Positions 32,055 to 43,513 of a stretch of DNA of 64,000 bases are shown here, in pieces. A model generated the notes under the pieces. The model was not told where the DNA came from. It made no database searches and saw nothing but the letters and a program-made list of their open reading frames with translations. This stretch comes from Balanoglossus misakiensis (lineage: Eukaryota; Hemichordata): NCBI GenBank assembly GCA_040954595.2, contig CM082576.2:5394001-5458000 (forward strand), written 5' to 3'. Position numbers and translations under genes: made by a program. Position 1 is the first letter of the stretch, and every line of letters begins with the position of its first letter.

Positions 32055-34544
32055 TTACTGCCTCAGCATGTACAGAGCGAGTGACGAAACCACCACTGCA
32101 ATAGATGCCGATGTTCCTGGGAGAAATAAGGGAGAAAATGCGATTTAATAAAGTTATCCTGTTGTTGTTGTTTTTCAAAGTCATTGCATGGGCTCTGTGA
32201 TCTTTATGCGAAAACCTCTTGAATCGTCAGTCACTAACGAACAACTTTATAAACATGTACATTCTATTATATTTAGATGGGGTGTTTACCTGTTGCCGCC
32301 GAGGGCGTAGTTGGGGCGCCTGTTTCTGCTGCACTGGTTGGTTCAGCAGATGGATCTGCTGTCCCTTCGGCTTCTGGAGTTGATGCTACAGTTTGGTCTT
32401 GGGCAACTGCTAGTGCGACCACCGCAAGCAGGGCGGCAAACAACAAAACCACCTGTAAGATACAATCAGTAGATTTTAAACAGTTACTCTAGTGTGATGG
32501 GCGCAACGAACATACTTGGCCATATAGTTGACGGATCCAAGCGCAATTAGATTACTGCAGGCCAAGTTCTAGCCCACTGGACCGTGGAGTCTTCATTAGT
32601 CAAACACTGGCTATATCAGTTTTCAATTTGCTTACTCCATGGTTTCGCGAAGAGATTTCATTAATTCCCATATGAGATAACAGCCAAAGGAACTCATTGA
32701 AAATGAGCGAACGCATTTCTGTAGTCTTTTAAAGACGTTCAAATGACTTGGCAAATTGGTTAATATAAAGCACCACAAGACTATAGCAGTGTCTATATAC
32801 CGTCGTGTCGAGTATATGTGTACATCAGATAATATACCCAATCATGCACATTTACATAAAGAAAACCAATTGTCTATCGCCTGCGTGTGCAACCCCGCTG
32901 ACTTTAATGATATTCAATTAATGTTGCCATCGTTACTGTGTCATGTTCTTGCCGAAAGAGAAATATAAATGTGGTTGTTTTGTGAAGTCCGCATTGTTCC
33001 CAACCATGCTTAACGATGTCCACGCGGTACATTATAATACATTACTCAGGCGTGATATTGATTCTAAAAAATTCATCGTATTTGCTATAGGCATTAAATT
33101 ATTATGCTATTCACAGACAATTCTCTACAATCTACCATATAAATCTAATAATGGCGTGTTTATTTATTCTTGTCGGAATTTCAAGCTGAAATGTTAAATC
33201 ACGTAATCTGCTGAGTAGCAATATTGATCTTCGGATTAAAAAAGTAAAAATCACAATTTTCATGAGCCATGTAGTCAGGAAGGGCGCTCTCAGACAAAGC
33301 GATTGTGTCTGACATTATTTGGATAATTTGATACTGATCCAGCGCATTCATTGTATTGAGAATTTCACGTCTTTCCTGGTAATTCAAAACTGTTGCCCAT
33401 TTTTTAAAAACAAATCAGTGTCTATTGCCGCAAGTGTAAATTTTATATTTCAAGAAAAAAATCAAGGATAACGTATCTCCATTTCCCCACGTTGGGCCCC
33501 TACCGAAGATGAGTCACTCCTTAATCATAGGCACACTTTCAATTCCAATTTACAAGCTGCCAGTGTTTTCTCCATTTACGTTCCCATGTGTTCCCATATG
33601 AAAATTAGTAAAATAATTGTATGTTGTCACGGAGATGTTAAAATACTGCTTTGGGCGGATCGAAAACGGAATTAACGTTTTTTTCGAATTCTACATCTTG
33701 CCAAAAGCTCATTTAATATGTTGCTGTGGGGAAAAAAATCTTGCCACTCTGAAATTCAATCGTGAATCATCACGAACGAGAAGCGCAAAAAACGTGTCTG
33801 ACTCATAGGTACTAATCCGAAAATCATTTTATCATAATCCCCGCTCATGCCATTTTCTTCCCGCCAACCTGGGAAACAATCCGGTTCGAACCGGTTCTCA
33901 TTCAAATTGCAGTGCGTTTCCCAGAAAAGCTGGCTGCCGCCGTTTTGAGTCATACCTGCCATCAGCAGCAAATTTATTTCAGGGACAAGTATTTTGTCGA
34001 TTCCAAAGCGTATCTTAAAGAGGAGTCAGCTTGCTGAGTGGTTTTAAAAGTTTTTAAAATATTGATAGCTTCAAGTTTGCTTGTACAGCAAATCAAAATA
34101 TATGACACAACTATGGATGGAGTAGACACTTCGTGAGCTGAAAAAAAACCCACTAAAAACACCCTCTGCGCAAAGCTTTGGGTGCTTTGGATTTTTCTCT
34201 CCGGACTCGTTTAATCCTTCAATATCACTAGAAGAAAACTGAACAATCGGCAGCACTTTGAGTCTTTGTGAGCTGTTGACACTGATACTGGGTCATTAGT
34301 TCCTTTATGCAGAAACTTCGAGCAATCGAAGAAAACTGGTCCGTCGTCGACATGAAGGAGAGCATTATTCTATTGACTTGAACAATGTGGTCAAATTTTG
34401 GCATTGCTCACTGCGATTTGGGTGGGGGCTTTGACATTAAATATGAAAATGACATGCATGTTTCTGGTTGAAAGATTGGGAAAAGAGACGGACAGACGGG
34501 AAGACAAACGGAGAGATGAAATCTTTACTCACCTGACGAAGCAT
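32055..34544 (-). CDS. Small secreted or GPI-anchored Ser/Thr/Ala/Pro-rich protein
   Basis: Three coding exons, 34533-34544 (only M-L-R-Q), 32290-32452 and 32055-32116, join with phases 0 and 1 into a 78-aa protein ending in TAA. Residues 5-20 (VVLLFAALLAVVALAV) are a strong signal peptide; the mature chain would begin near QDQTVAS. The middle is Ala/Thr/Ser/Pro/Glu-rich and probably O-glycosylated. The C-terminus (SIAVVVSSLALYML then RQ) is a hydrophobic segment with a minimal polar tail, as in GPI signals or a single membrane anchor. A non-coding part of the start exon extends to an acceptor at 34592-34593, and a further 5' untranslated exon with donor gtaagg ends at 35023. AATAAA candidates on the minus strand lie at 31495-31500 and 31299-31304. 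No family was recognised. Confidence 0.68.
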
Positions 34545-35022
34545 TCTGTGTGTGGTACCAATCACTAAACGCAACTCCTTCACTGATGGAACTAAAGTAA
34601 AAAAAAATAAGAAAATGTATTAATGCATTCGAGCGTCGTTGTGAGGGCGTGTCACCGCGTTCCGCGACAAAGAAAATCTGTCTCGAACATTGATGAATTT
34701 CTTCTTTTGATGCCAATTACGCCTGGTTTAGAATGTATCGTACGCTTGTTGCGAGGGACTTTGATATATTTTTTCAATTTCAGTTTATGCATTTAGACTA
34801 CGTTTCTTGTTCGAGCGCCATTTCAAGTCCACGTTTCATCAATTGAAATTCGTGGTTGAAATCGAATTATACGACATATGGAATATTGAACAAAAAAGAA
34901 ATCGCAATCAATGGCTCAATCACTGACTGATTTTCATCCATGAAAACTGCACTTCTGATATCCAAAATTACACCCTCCCCCCTCCAAAAAAAAGAGCAGG
35001 GAGATGAGAATAGACGCCTTAC

Positions 35023-35215
35023 CTTCTCTCTGGCTGCCAGCAAATGGATGAGGTTGAGAATCCTGCAAGATAACACATCAACGCCTATCAGCATACGCTT
35101 ATCGGCAATGACGTCACCAGCATCTCTTGATTCCTATTGGCCGGCTGGAGCCTGTGCTTATTATACGGCAATGAATTCGATGAAGTTGTTTGCATCTCAA
35201 TGTGAGCTCGCATAA
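35023..35215 (-). promoter_or_regulatory. Probable promoter and 5' untranslated exon of the small secreted-protein gene
   Basis: The minus strand has a good splice donor (GAGAAG then gtaagg) at 35017-35023 ending a presumed untranslated first exon. Upstream of it are a palindromic CRE (TGACGTCA, 35109-35116), a CCAAT box in the minus orientation (ATTGG on plus, 35136-35140) and an AT-rich TATAATAAG-like stretch near 35158-35166. The combination and spacing resemble a CREB/NF-Y promoter. The transcription start is inferred only. Confidence 0.45.
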
Positions 35216-36595
35216 TGCAAGCATTAAAATTAGGTTTCGCACTTTGCGATTCAAGCCCGGGGGTAATTATGTCGATTGTATGTTAGTGTGTGTTCTGATG
35301 AGGAACATTTAGAAAAGTCATAGGTTTATTTTCTTTATGAACATTTTTTTGTCAAGTTTCTTTTCATTGTCGCAGATGGGTATTTGTTACACCTTCATAG
35401 AACCGAGAGAAATTTTCCTTCAAAACCTCACACCATATTCCCCCGTAAAGGTCAACTTAAAGAAAGTGGAGTTTTCTCGGAAATCGCGTCACAGCGGTAA
35501 TGTTCTATACAGCATCTCGAACATCAGACAAACAAATCCACATCGATATAATATATGCACTGCCAAAGGTTTGGCTGAACGAGAACAGACAATGACTTCA
35601 TCTCCTTTCGAAATTTAATCATGAAAAATGCAGTTCAAATTTTAGACAGAAGCTGAATTAGAGGGACAGGGCCTCCTGTTTTATCTATGCAAATACAGGC
35701 GGCGTGGGTATCTCTCCTTTTTGCATAAAAACGTGCACAAAACGTGCAAAACCTGGCAAAAAAAATATCAGTTGATCTGATCAGTGCGCATGCGTGGTGA
35801 AGGATCATGTACATTGCATATACTCTCATTCGCATGTTCCTCAAGGTGTTTTGCACAGATGAATACATGTCTCGTTTTTTTTCAAGTAGCAACATTTCAC
35901 GTGTTTTTTTCCTTCTGGTGATTTAAAGTGTGTCAACTCCACCATCCAGGTCTGCTTGTTTGATTGTACCTTCAGCCTGTCTGCGTGGTCGCTAGAAGAT
36001 TTGCTCGGACGGCTATAGATAATGCCTCAGGGAACATATAGATGGCTCTGTTGCCATGGCAATGGAGAAAGGCCTTCTCTTAAGGGGATGATTTAAATTT
36101 TGTTCACGTTGACTATAAAACATGTTAATGAGTGTTTTGGGGGACTCGGACATTGCTTATTATATTGACTCGACTATAAGGTAATTACTGTCTTTGTGTT
36201 CGTATCACGACATCGCATACAAAAAATTGCAAAATTATTTGACCGTATTGTTTCCTTAGAAACGTGTTTTACAATTAAATGGCACCAATGAATTGACCGA
36301 TTACTGTCTTCAACGACCTGCAAAATATTCAATTTGTGAAGTGTTGTAGCTCCATCGTGACAATTAACGAATTCCCCAAAAGGCCTCACGAACGAACTCT
36401 AGTGAAAGTGACAGCATGCAGCGACATGGAAATCACTCGCATACAACGTCCATTGCACCTATATCGCGTTCACATTCACCCAATGCAGCTACAATGAATG
36501 ATGAAAAGTAAACATCACTATATATGATCCATTTGTTTGAACATAAATAATTCAATGTTAATTTCAAGGTGTGTTTGAGCACGTGAAATTTTAGT

Positions 36596-36680
36596 CTCTC
36601 TCTCTCTCTCGTTCTCTCTCTCATACCCTCTCTCTCTCCCTCCCTCTCTCTCTCTCTTCTTCTTCTTCTCTCTCTCTCTC
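36596..36680 (+). repeat. CT-rich microsatellite
   Basis: Nearly pure pyrimidine (TC/TCTT units) on the plus strand for about 85 bp, with interruptions such as ATACC and CGTT. It is adjacent to two of the three short dispersed repeats beginning (A)ATTCAAGG. Confidence 0.85.
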
Positions 36681-39600
36681 AACGCTGGTATTATATAATA
36701 ATAAATTCAAGGCGTGTATAGCCACGAGAAATCTCTCTACGCCAGCTCGCTCGGCCTCAACATCCATCTCTCCCTCAACCTTTCAACCCTTCTGTCGACC
36801 AACCTTTCTCTCTCTCACAATGAATTTGTGCTCCGCCCACAAATACCCAGCGTGAGAAAGTGTATACTTTTCGCAAACTCAATCAGTCTAAAAAAATCTT
36901 CGGATTTATTCGTTTGCATTGTGCTTTGCTGAGACATGGCCAGTGGAACCGTTACTTTGGGTCTCCATTCAACTGTGGATTGCCCGTCACTCGCTTAATA
37001 GTGGGAATTTCTACCGCAAGCACAATGAACCCATTACCTGAACAGATATGTTCTCGCTTTTCAATAAATGAATGCCTCGCCATTCAATCTTCGCCTACAC
37101 TACATCAATTAAGAGGTTATCTTGAAAAGGAGAACCCCTTCTTCCAATCGTCTGCTGCATAAGAATCAGGGCAACACTAAATCGCACGGCGCTCAGGTGC
37201 TTTTAAATAATGTTGCCCCCAGTGATACAAGTTTTCGGGACAGTAATCTTCTACAGTCACATGACTAAATCTGTCCCTTTTCATGGGCCCTAAAGTCAGT
37301 TTTATATGAAAATAAATTATGAGCAAGCATACACAGGTGTCCGCGAATTAAAACTGAACTCGCAGTTGAATAAACCAACTGTGAGCTAAAGTGTTATGCA
37401 TTCCGTCTGTGTTTCCAAATGGGTCTGCGCATGCATACGTGATTGGAATAGAGATGACGTCAGGAGGATGACATGATAAGACAGAATGAATTTAGCTCGA
37501 CTTCCCATTCAGTCCCTCCCTCCCTCCCTCCCTCCCCAAAAATAGTAGTAGATTCAGGCCCAAAAAGACGTCTCTGTGTGTAAATCTCACTAGTCAAGTT
37601 AGCGTTCACATCTACATTAACATCAATTAACAAGGGGTTGTTCAACATGGATGTGGCCAACATATGTGCAAGTGAAGCAAGGTCGATAACTATGCCATAA
37701 TACCCCAAATGCTCCATCCCCAGATCATCGCAGAGTTTTGGGGGTGACGGAAAGTTGTTGGTTATTTCAATCAGTGTGTGCTATCTGTTGTACATGTATT
37801 ACAAAACTGGTATATTTCAAACCATGTGCCCTAAAAAGAACGCGACACTGTTGGCTCGACAACGTTGTAGCATAGACATATCTTCCTGCGGAGGCCCCCA
37901 ATTCAGTGGAGTGGAAGGTGGGCGACCTCGAGAACGTGACGTCAGTTGGTGATAGGAAAATGAGCCGAGAAGCTAAATTTTCGTCAAAAAGAATACAGTG
38001 ATTCTTATGTGTAACTGAAACATTACAGCTTATTCTTCTCTTATCGGTATTGGAGAGGGGGGAAGCCGGCACATTCCCCTATACGCGACCTCTGTACAAT
38101 ATACATACAATATCATGGTGGGACTGTAACCGCCCTACTTTAGGTGTCAAATGGCGACATTTTGACGAGAAGAAAATGAGGTATCGTTCGGCAGACAGGT
38201 GTCGAGTAAGCAACAGACAATGCCTGACAATCGCATTCAATGCAATTCATCCAACCCATCGATTTATTGCACAAAATGAAACTAACGACCTTTTCTGGCC
38301 TCTCTGTGAAATAGATGACGCCGTTCCACATCAGATGGTGCGGTATGAACTCACACTTGTCAGCTGACATTCAAAGCGACATCTTAGACTGTCACTTCTA
38401 CACATTCATTGGCCTTGTGGTTCGAGAACTAATCAGATTAAGGCAGTCACAAGTCTTCGCTAAATGGAAAATTGTATGCATAGAATAACATGCTCCCGAT
38501 GTGCGTTGAATAATTCAAGAGTTGGAAGGGTGCATCAGTCAAGTGATATTCGCTGCAGGCAATCTGAAAATCGGGATTACGTTTCAGTCAAACGAAAATC
38601 TGCCAATGTACGGATGCGTGATGACGAATGCTAAATTGGCATTTTGGTAAATCGTTTCATTTTTTTCCCGTTTGCATGGAAACGGACACTGATGAATATG
38701 AGAACGAACGAACGAACGAACGCGGTTGCAATAATGCATGGAAAACGGCCTTGCTTCTGGACGAAGCTTCACAAGCATGTACAGCCAGCCAGCAGAGTAC
38801 AGAGTGAAAGCTCCGAGTTCGCCATGAAAATGTTGTTTGCTCTTTGAATACATCAGTGGCATAATGTTTTGTCAGAAAGACGTAGAACATTTCAAGATTA
38901 AAGCTTTAGAAGTAGACAATATATTCAGATTACTGAAACTGCAAACGTGAAATATCACGGGACCATTCCAAGTCCTTCGGGTAAAACTTGTCCTTGTGTG
39001 CATGCGTGCACAGAATATACTATACATGTGCATGTCACATGTAAGTGTGGATTTTATCGTGTTTTTATCCATCAATTGACACTAGAATTTCCCGTTCTCT
39101 GTTATCCCGAAAATTAATCCATGCCCTTTTCGTTTGATTTCCTGGGCCACATAAAGCTTATGCGTGGGCGATTATAACACATTTCTTGACTTTGATTTTC
39201 CAGCGGTTAAAAACAAATTAAAAATTCAGGACTGTGTGGATTTAAATAACAACAAAGCCTATATTGTTGCTATACTTTTAAATAAATAAGTTAATAATTA
39301 ACGGGTTGGTGTCACACCCATTTATTCAGTCTCCTATTGCAACCATCGTGGTATGCGCACGTGTGTATTAGAATCTGCACAAATTCAAAGTGATGACGAT
39401 TGACGGCGAAGGATAAGGAGAAGATTAAAAACAATCATCGATTGAAATATGACAGCTATTTGGGGTTTTAATGAGTCATTGAACTCACGAACAAAGGAAA
39501 AAACTAATTTCAGGTTTGCTTGTTCGCATAGGGGCAGTTTTTAATATCGTGAATTGCAAGGAATTTAATTACAAAACATAATGAGACATACATCAAAAAT

Positions 39601-39699
39601 TCAATTCTGTTGTTACAGTTGGTATTATACTAATTTCAAGGTGTGTACATGTGCAGCCACGTGAAATTCCTCTGCATACTATCACAATATCTCTGACAG

Positions 39700-40095
39700 T
39701 AGTCTGGTTCCCTGCCCCAATCCCACCGCTGGCTGCGCTACGCTAAAGGGAAAGGGTCAGGCACGGCCTATTGTAAACATGGCTCTCATTGGTCAATACA
39801 TACGAACATTAAGTTGTTAAGTTGATATGTTTTTGTAAGATACTCATTTCCCTTCTCTCCTTCACCTCCATGAATGTTTATCATTCGATTTCCAACTTTA
39901 CAACAAACGAAACAAAATAAACTGTCTGGATGAATCTTGACTGGCGTACGGACATTGGAGGCATCCATCTTGTTTATGATCACGTGGTTTATGATTTCAC
40001 ACCCAGCTTTCTGGGTGTGAAATCGGGCCGTACCTGACCCCTTTCCCTTTAGCGTAGCGCAGCCAGCGGTGGGATTGGGGCAGGGAACCAGACTA
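39700..40095. mobile_element. Non-autonomous DNA transposon (MITE) with perfect 9-bp target duplication
   Basis: A 396-bp element has terminal inverted repeats of about 68 bp, beginning TAGTCTGGTTCCCTGCCCC and differing by one indel and about one mismatch. The sequence CTCTGACAG occurs on both flanks (39691-39699 and 40096-40104). A 9-bp duplication with long inverted repeats fits Mutator-like elements best; hAT makes 8 bp and Merlin 8-9. There is no coding capacity. Just inside the right arm is a 13-bp hairpin (39994-40006 with 40011-40023). Confidence 0.88.
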
Positions 40096-41259
40096 CTCTG
40101 ACAGGTGAATTTGATTCCTCTTATTATCTCGCGATTTCACAGTCAGTGGTGGTTTCCCTTTCGTGCGGCCTCGTCTGTTCACGGCGAACGAACGAAGCCG
40201 CGAGATGCCACGGCGATAATTCTGTGAACAGATCTTTTACCTCGAAAATAAATCACGTGAGCCCTGCACAGATCTCCTTCACATCAGAACGTTTCTACCG
40301 ATATAGATTGGCAACAAAAGCTAAAGAACGATATCAAAGGAGTCGTTGTGCGCGTGTCATTGATTTCCTTTGTATTCTACCGAGTAAGCGGGGGTTTTTT
40401 CGCGGTACAGTAAAGCACCGCCAGCGGCAGTGCTTGTCTCTGTGGTTCACTTCGCTAGAAAAATGAGAACAAACCCATACTTGACAAACGCTGAGACAAA
40501 CTGCGAAGCGGGGTTGAGAGTTAATACGGTTGGATGTTCACGACTACCCGAATCTTGTTTCATAATACAAATGTACCGCCAAACGTCTGTTACTGTACTC
40601 AGGAGCAACACAAAACTTTGCAATTGTCAGCTGATTCGGGGATATACCCAGATCTATGCTCGTACTGATGTATTTATGCACAGACAATTTATGGGAGATT
40701 CTTCCGTGGGAACAAGGCGCTGGCGAAGTCTTATCATCTAAGCTGCTTAAATGAAATGGGTTGGTTTGTTGGTTTTTTTTAAAATAATCTAACGCGGTTT
40801 ATTGGAGTCAATTGCCATACATCTAGTCAATGCAAGAAGCCCAAGACCTTTTCCATGATATAATCCACATTGATTGAAATTATAAGAGCTTAAATTATAT
40901 GATATTGGCCCTTTGTGTTGAACCCATGGAGGCGTGCGATCGACAATATACCTTTGTGGGGCCGGGAGTATTATACAGGCCAGGACCATTATCACGAACA
41001 TTGAATCATTGTGGATATTGCTTTTCATAATGGCCACATCAGAATACGATAAAATCATCGCCTTTCTTAACTACTAATCCATCTCCGAATGAGTCACGAA
41101 TATTTTCCACCATTCATTTGGAATGATTAACAGCTTCAGCTCCCTGTACATGAAACATGTTGGACAAGACTCAACAGAAACACAGATTAAAACAGCGCCA
41201 TCGGTGTCTTCAACCGTCTCTTTGACTCCGTTCGTCTATCCCTGCCGTCATCGCCACAG

Positions 41260-41960
41260 CTTCGATATGCTAAATACCTACTGTTACTCGATGGAATAGT
41301 AATGACAGTGGCCTCTCTCGATATCGCGAAAAAATTAACTCGCGAAAAAAAGTGTTTTACAGTAGTAATAGCTTCAGTTCAATCTATTGGTTGGTCGCTA
41401 TATTAACATTGGAGTTCCCCCATTGATTGACGTCAAAAATCAAACGTTTTGATATGCTAAATATATACCTACTGTTACTCGATGGAATAGTAATGGCTGC
41501 GTTCTATTGGTTGGTCGCTATATTAGCATTTGAGCTCCGCCCAATGATTGACGTCACATATCAGAAGCTTCGATATGCTAAATACCTACTGTTACTCGAT
41601 GGAAAATACTGTAAAACACCCGAGCAATTAATTTTCACCAAATGCGCGAGAGCCAAAATAGCGTGAAAATAAAAAAGTCGTGGGGGAATTGTTTTTGAAG
41701 ATAACGATGCAGTGAATAAAATAAGAGAACTCGAAAATTAATACTCGCGAAACAGTGGCCTCTCTGGATATCGCGAAAATTCTAACTCGCGAAAATAAAG
41801 TGTTTTACAGTACCTACTTTTACTCGATGGAATAGTTATGGCTGCATTCGATTGGTTGGTCGCTATATTAGCATTTGAGCTCCGCCCAATGATCGACGTC
41901 ACATATCAAGAGCTTCGATATGCTAAATACCTACGGCTATTAGATGGGAAATGGTAATGG
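41260..41960 (+). repeat. Tandem array of promoter-like units containing CCAAT and CRE motifs
   Basis: About four copies of a roughly 120-bp unit begin near 41262, 41451, 41571 and 41916 with (CTTC)GATATGCTAAAT. Complete units carry ATTGGTTGGTCGCTATATTA, then CTCCGCCCAATGATTGACGTCA. So each unit has NF-Y-type boxes on both strands next to a CRE (41428-41435, 41549-41556, and a mutated CGACGTCA at 41894-41901). Copies one and three are interrupted by copies of a Tc1-like MITE. Whether the array is regulatory or simply a satellite-like repeat is unknown. Confidence 0.75.
41609..41810. mobile_element. Tc1/mariner-like MITE with TA duplication
   Basis: This 202-bp element starts CTGTAAAACAC and ends GTGTTTTACAG, with TA on both sides (41607-41608 and 41811-41812). 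Internal sequence has TATCGCGAAAA and CTCGCGAAAA motifs. The right half of a second copy of the same element, ending GTGTTTTACAG then TA, lies in the preceding tandem unit at about 41309-41364. No transposase is encoded. Confidence 0.8.
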
Positions 41961-43513
41961 GCACACAAATCAGACTGAATTTTAGGAAACGTCGCAATTT
42001 GTGACTCATAAAAAGGGAAGAATTAACTTTTTTTTAAATGTGCGTGGTTCATTGCTAACTCCAAAACTAAAGTGGTAAAATGTTGCTTAAATACGCCTAG
42101 AGTATTCTTGTCCAAACTTTAATCTCTCTTTCTATCTCTCAGCTCTTTCTGCATAGAGACTGACAGAAATTAAATCTCATGGAAATTTGAAACCCCCACC
42201 GCGTGTACGTATAGTCAATACGTATATGACTTTTCCTCCCACTGAAAACTTTAATTGTTATACTAAATGGGGTCAGTCGCGGTCTTTTAACACAATTATA
42301 TATATACAAGTCAATTGCAGGTGTATGTCTGTCTGTCTGTCTGTATGTATGTATGTATGTTCTGCCCGCGCGAAGGAGTCTGGGTAACCGAGACTACCGA
42401 ATACCACGTGGCGGAGTCGGAAGTAAAAGCTGTGGCTATCGAATCTGTAACATCAAATGCGTCAGCATATTTCAGTGAGTTGGCTAGCACATGTAACTAA
42501 TATACGAGTGATTACAACATTAACCCAGATCACGTCAAAAATAATATACTCTTTTGAACTTGACATGTATTTGAATCATATAGGCCTATTTGCAATCGTT
42601 CATGATAATAATGTCATTGTTGCCAAGGCCCGCCCCTTGTAGTCGTAGCAAACGTTGGCAGAGAGCAAACTATCAAAATATGACGTCACCAAGCGGTGCC
42701 ACATTTATATACGCACAGTCACGGTAGCAATGACGATAACTATGGCAACTGCTTAACTGAGTGTCGTCTGCTTGCTGTCGACGACCTTTTTCCTCTACAT
42801 GTAGCTATATTTTACTTTTCAGGCCGTATTATCGGATATCGCCGTTTTATCATATCTGAAAGTTGCTGTCACGTGTCTTCTATATAACAACCGGGTGTTG
42901 AATACTAATGAAGTAAAGTGATACGAAAACCGGAATACATTTATATCTCTGTCAATATTGTCTGAAACCTTATATGGCTGTTGTCTTATTTGGTCTCAAA
43001 CAACTTTTAAAAAATAGGGATATTGGTAATGGTACAAGCGTTCTTTCTTCTTTTAATTCGTCCATCATCACTCTCAATTGCGCCCTTTTGTTCACTGCGT
43101 TTCGTGGCTGTTGCGTCGTTTTGCTCACATATGTTAGGTTAACACCGTCAGGGCCATATGACGTGGAACGGTGTATGACGAAATCGTTTTAATACCCAAC
43201 GGCAGCGGCTGAATGGATTTTTACTTTACCCATAACTCACCGCGCTGTTTCATTCATATCGATCAGCCTTACTATTTTGGGTATAGGTATACACACTTTT
43301 CATGTATATACACGGTAGGCACTACACCCATATGTTAATTTGTGGAGGGTCGTGTCACCCGTCATTGTCAACAGACCCAGAGTGAGATGATATCGGGAAT
43401 CGATTATTTGACAGGATTTGCTGCGGTTTACCAGTTGATACAAAATTTACAGTGGTCCGATCCCACACGTCGGATTGCTATGAAAGTACCGGTCTGTCAT
43501 CAATACAGCGGAA

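Larger units (their letters stand above)
35216..43513. other. Repeat-rich intergenic region
   Basis: No coding exon could be supported in these 8.3 kb. The region holds the CT-rich microsatellite at about 36596-36680, a CCTC tract at about 37505-37533, short dispersed hairpin repeats near 36560, 36704 and 39631, the 9-bp-duplication MITE at 39700-40095, and the tandem CCAAT/CRE array at about 41260-41960. A 106-codon frame at 40146-40466 is unsupported by composition or motif. Confidence 0.55.

Noticed and set aside
40146-40466. 106-codon frame near 40.2 kb
   Set aside because: No domain, no splice context and next to transposon sequence; treated as chance.
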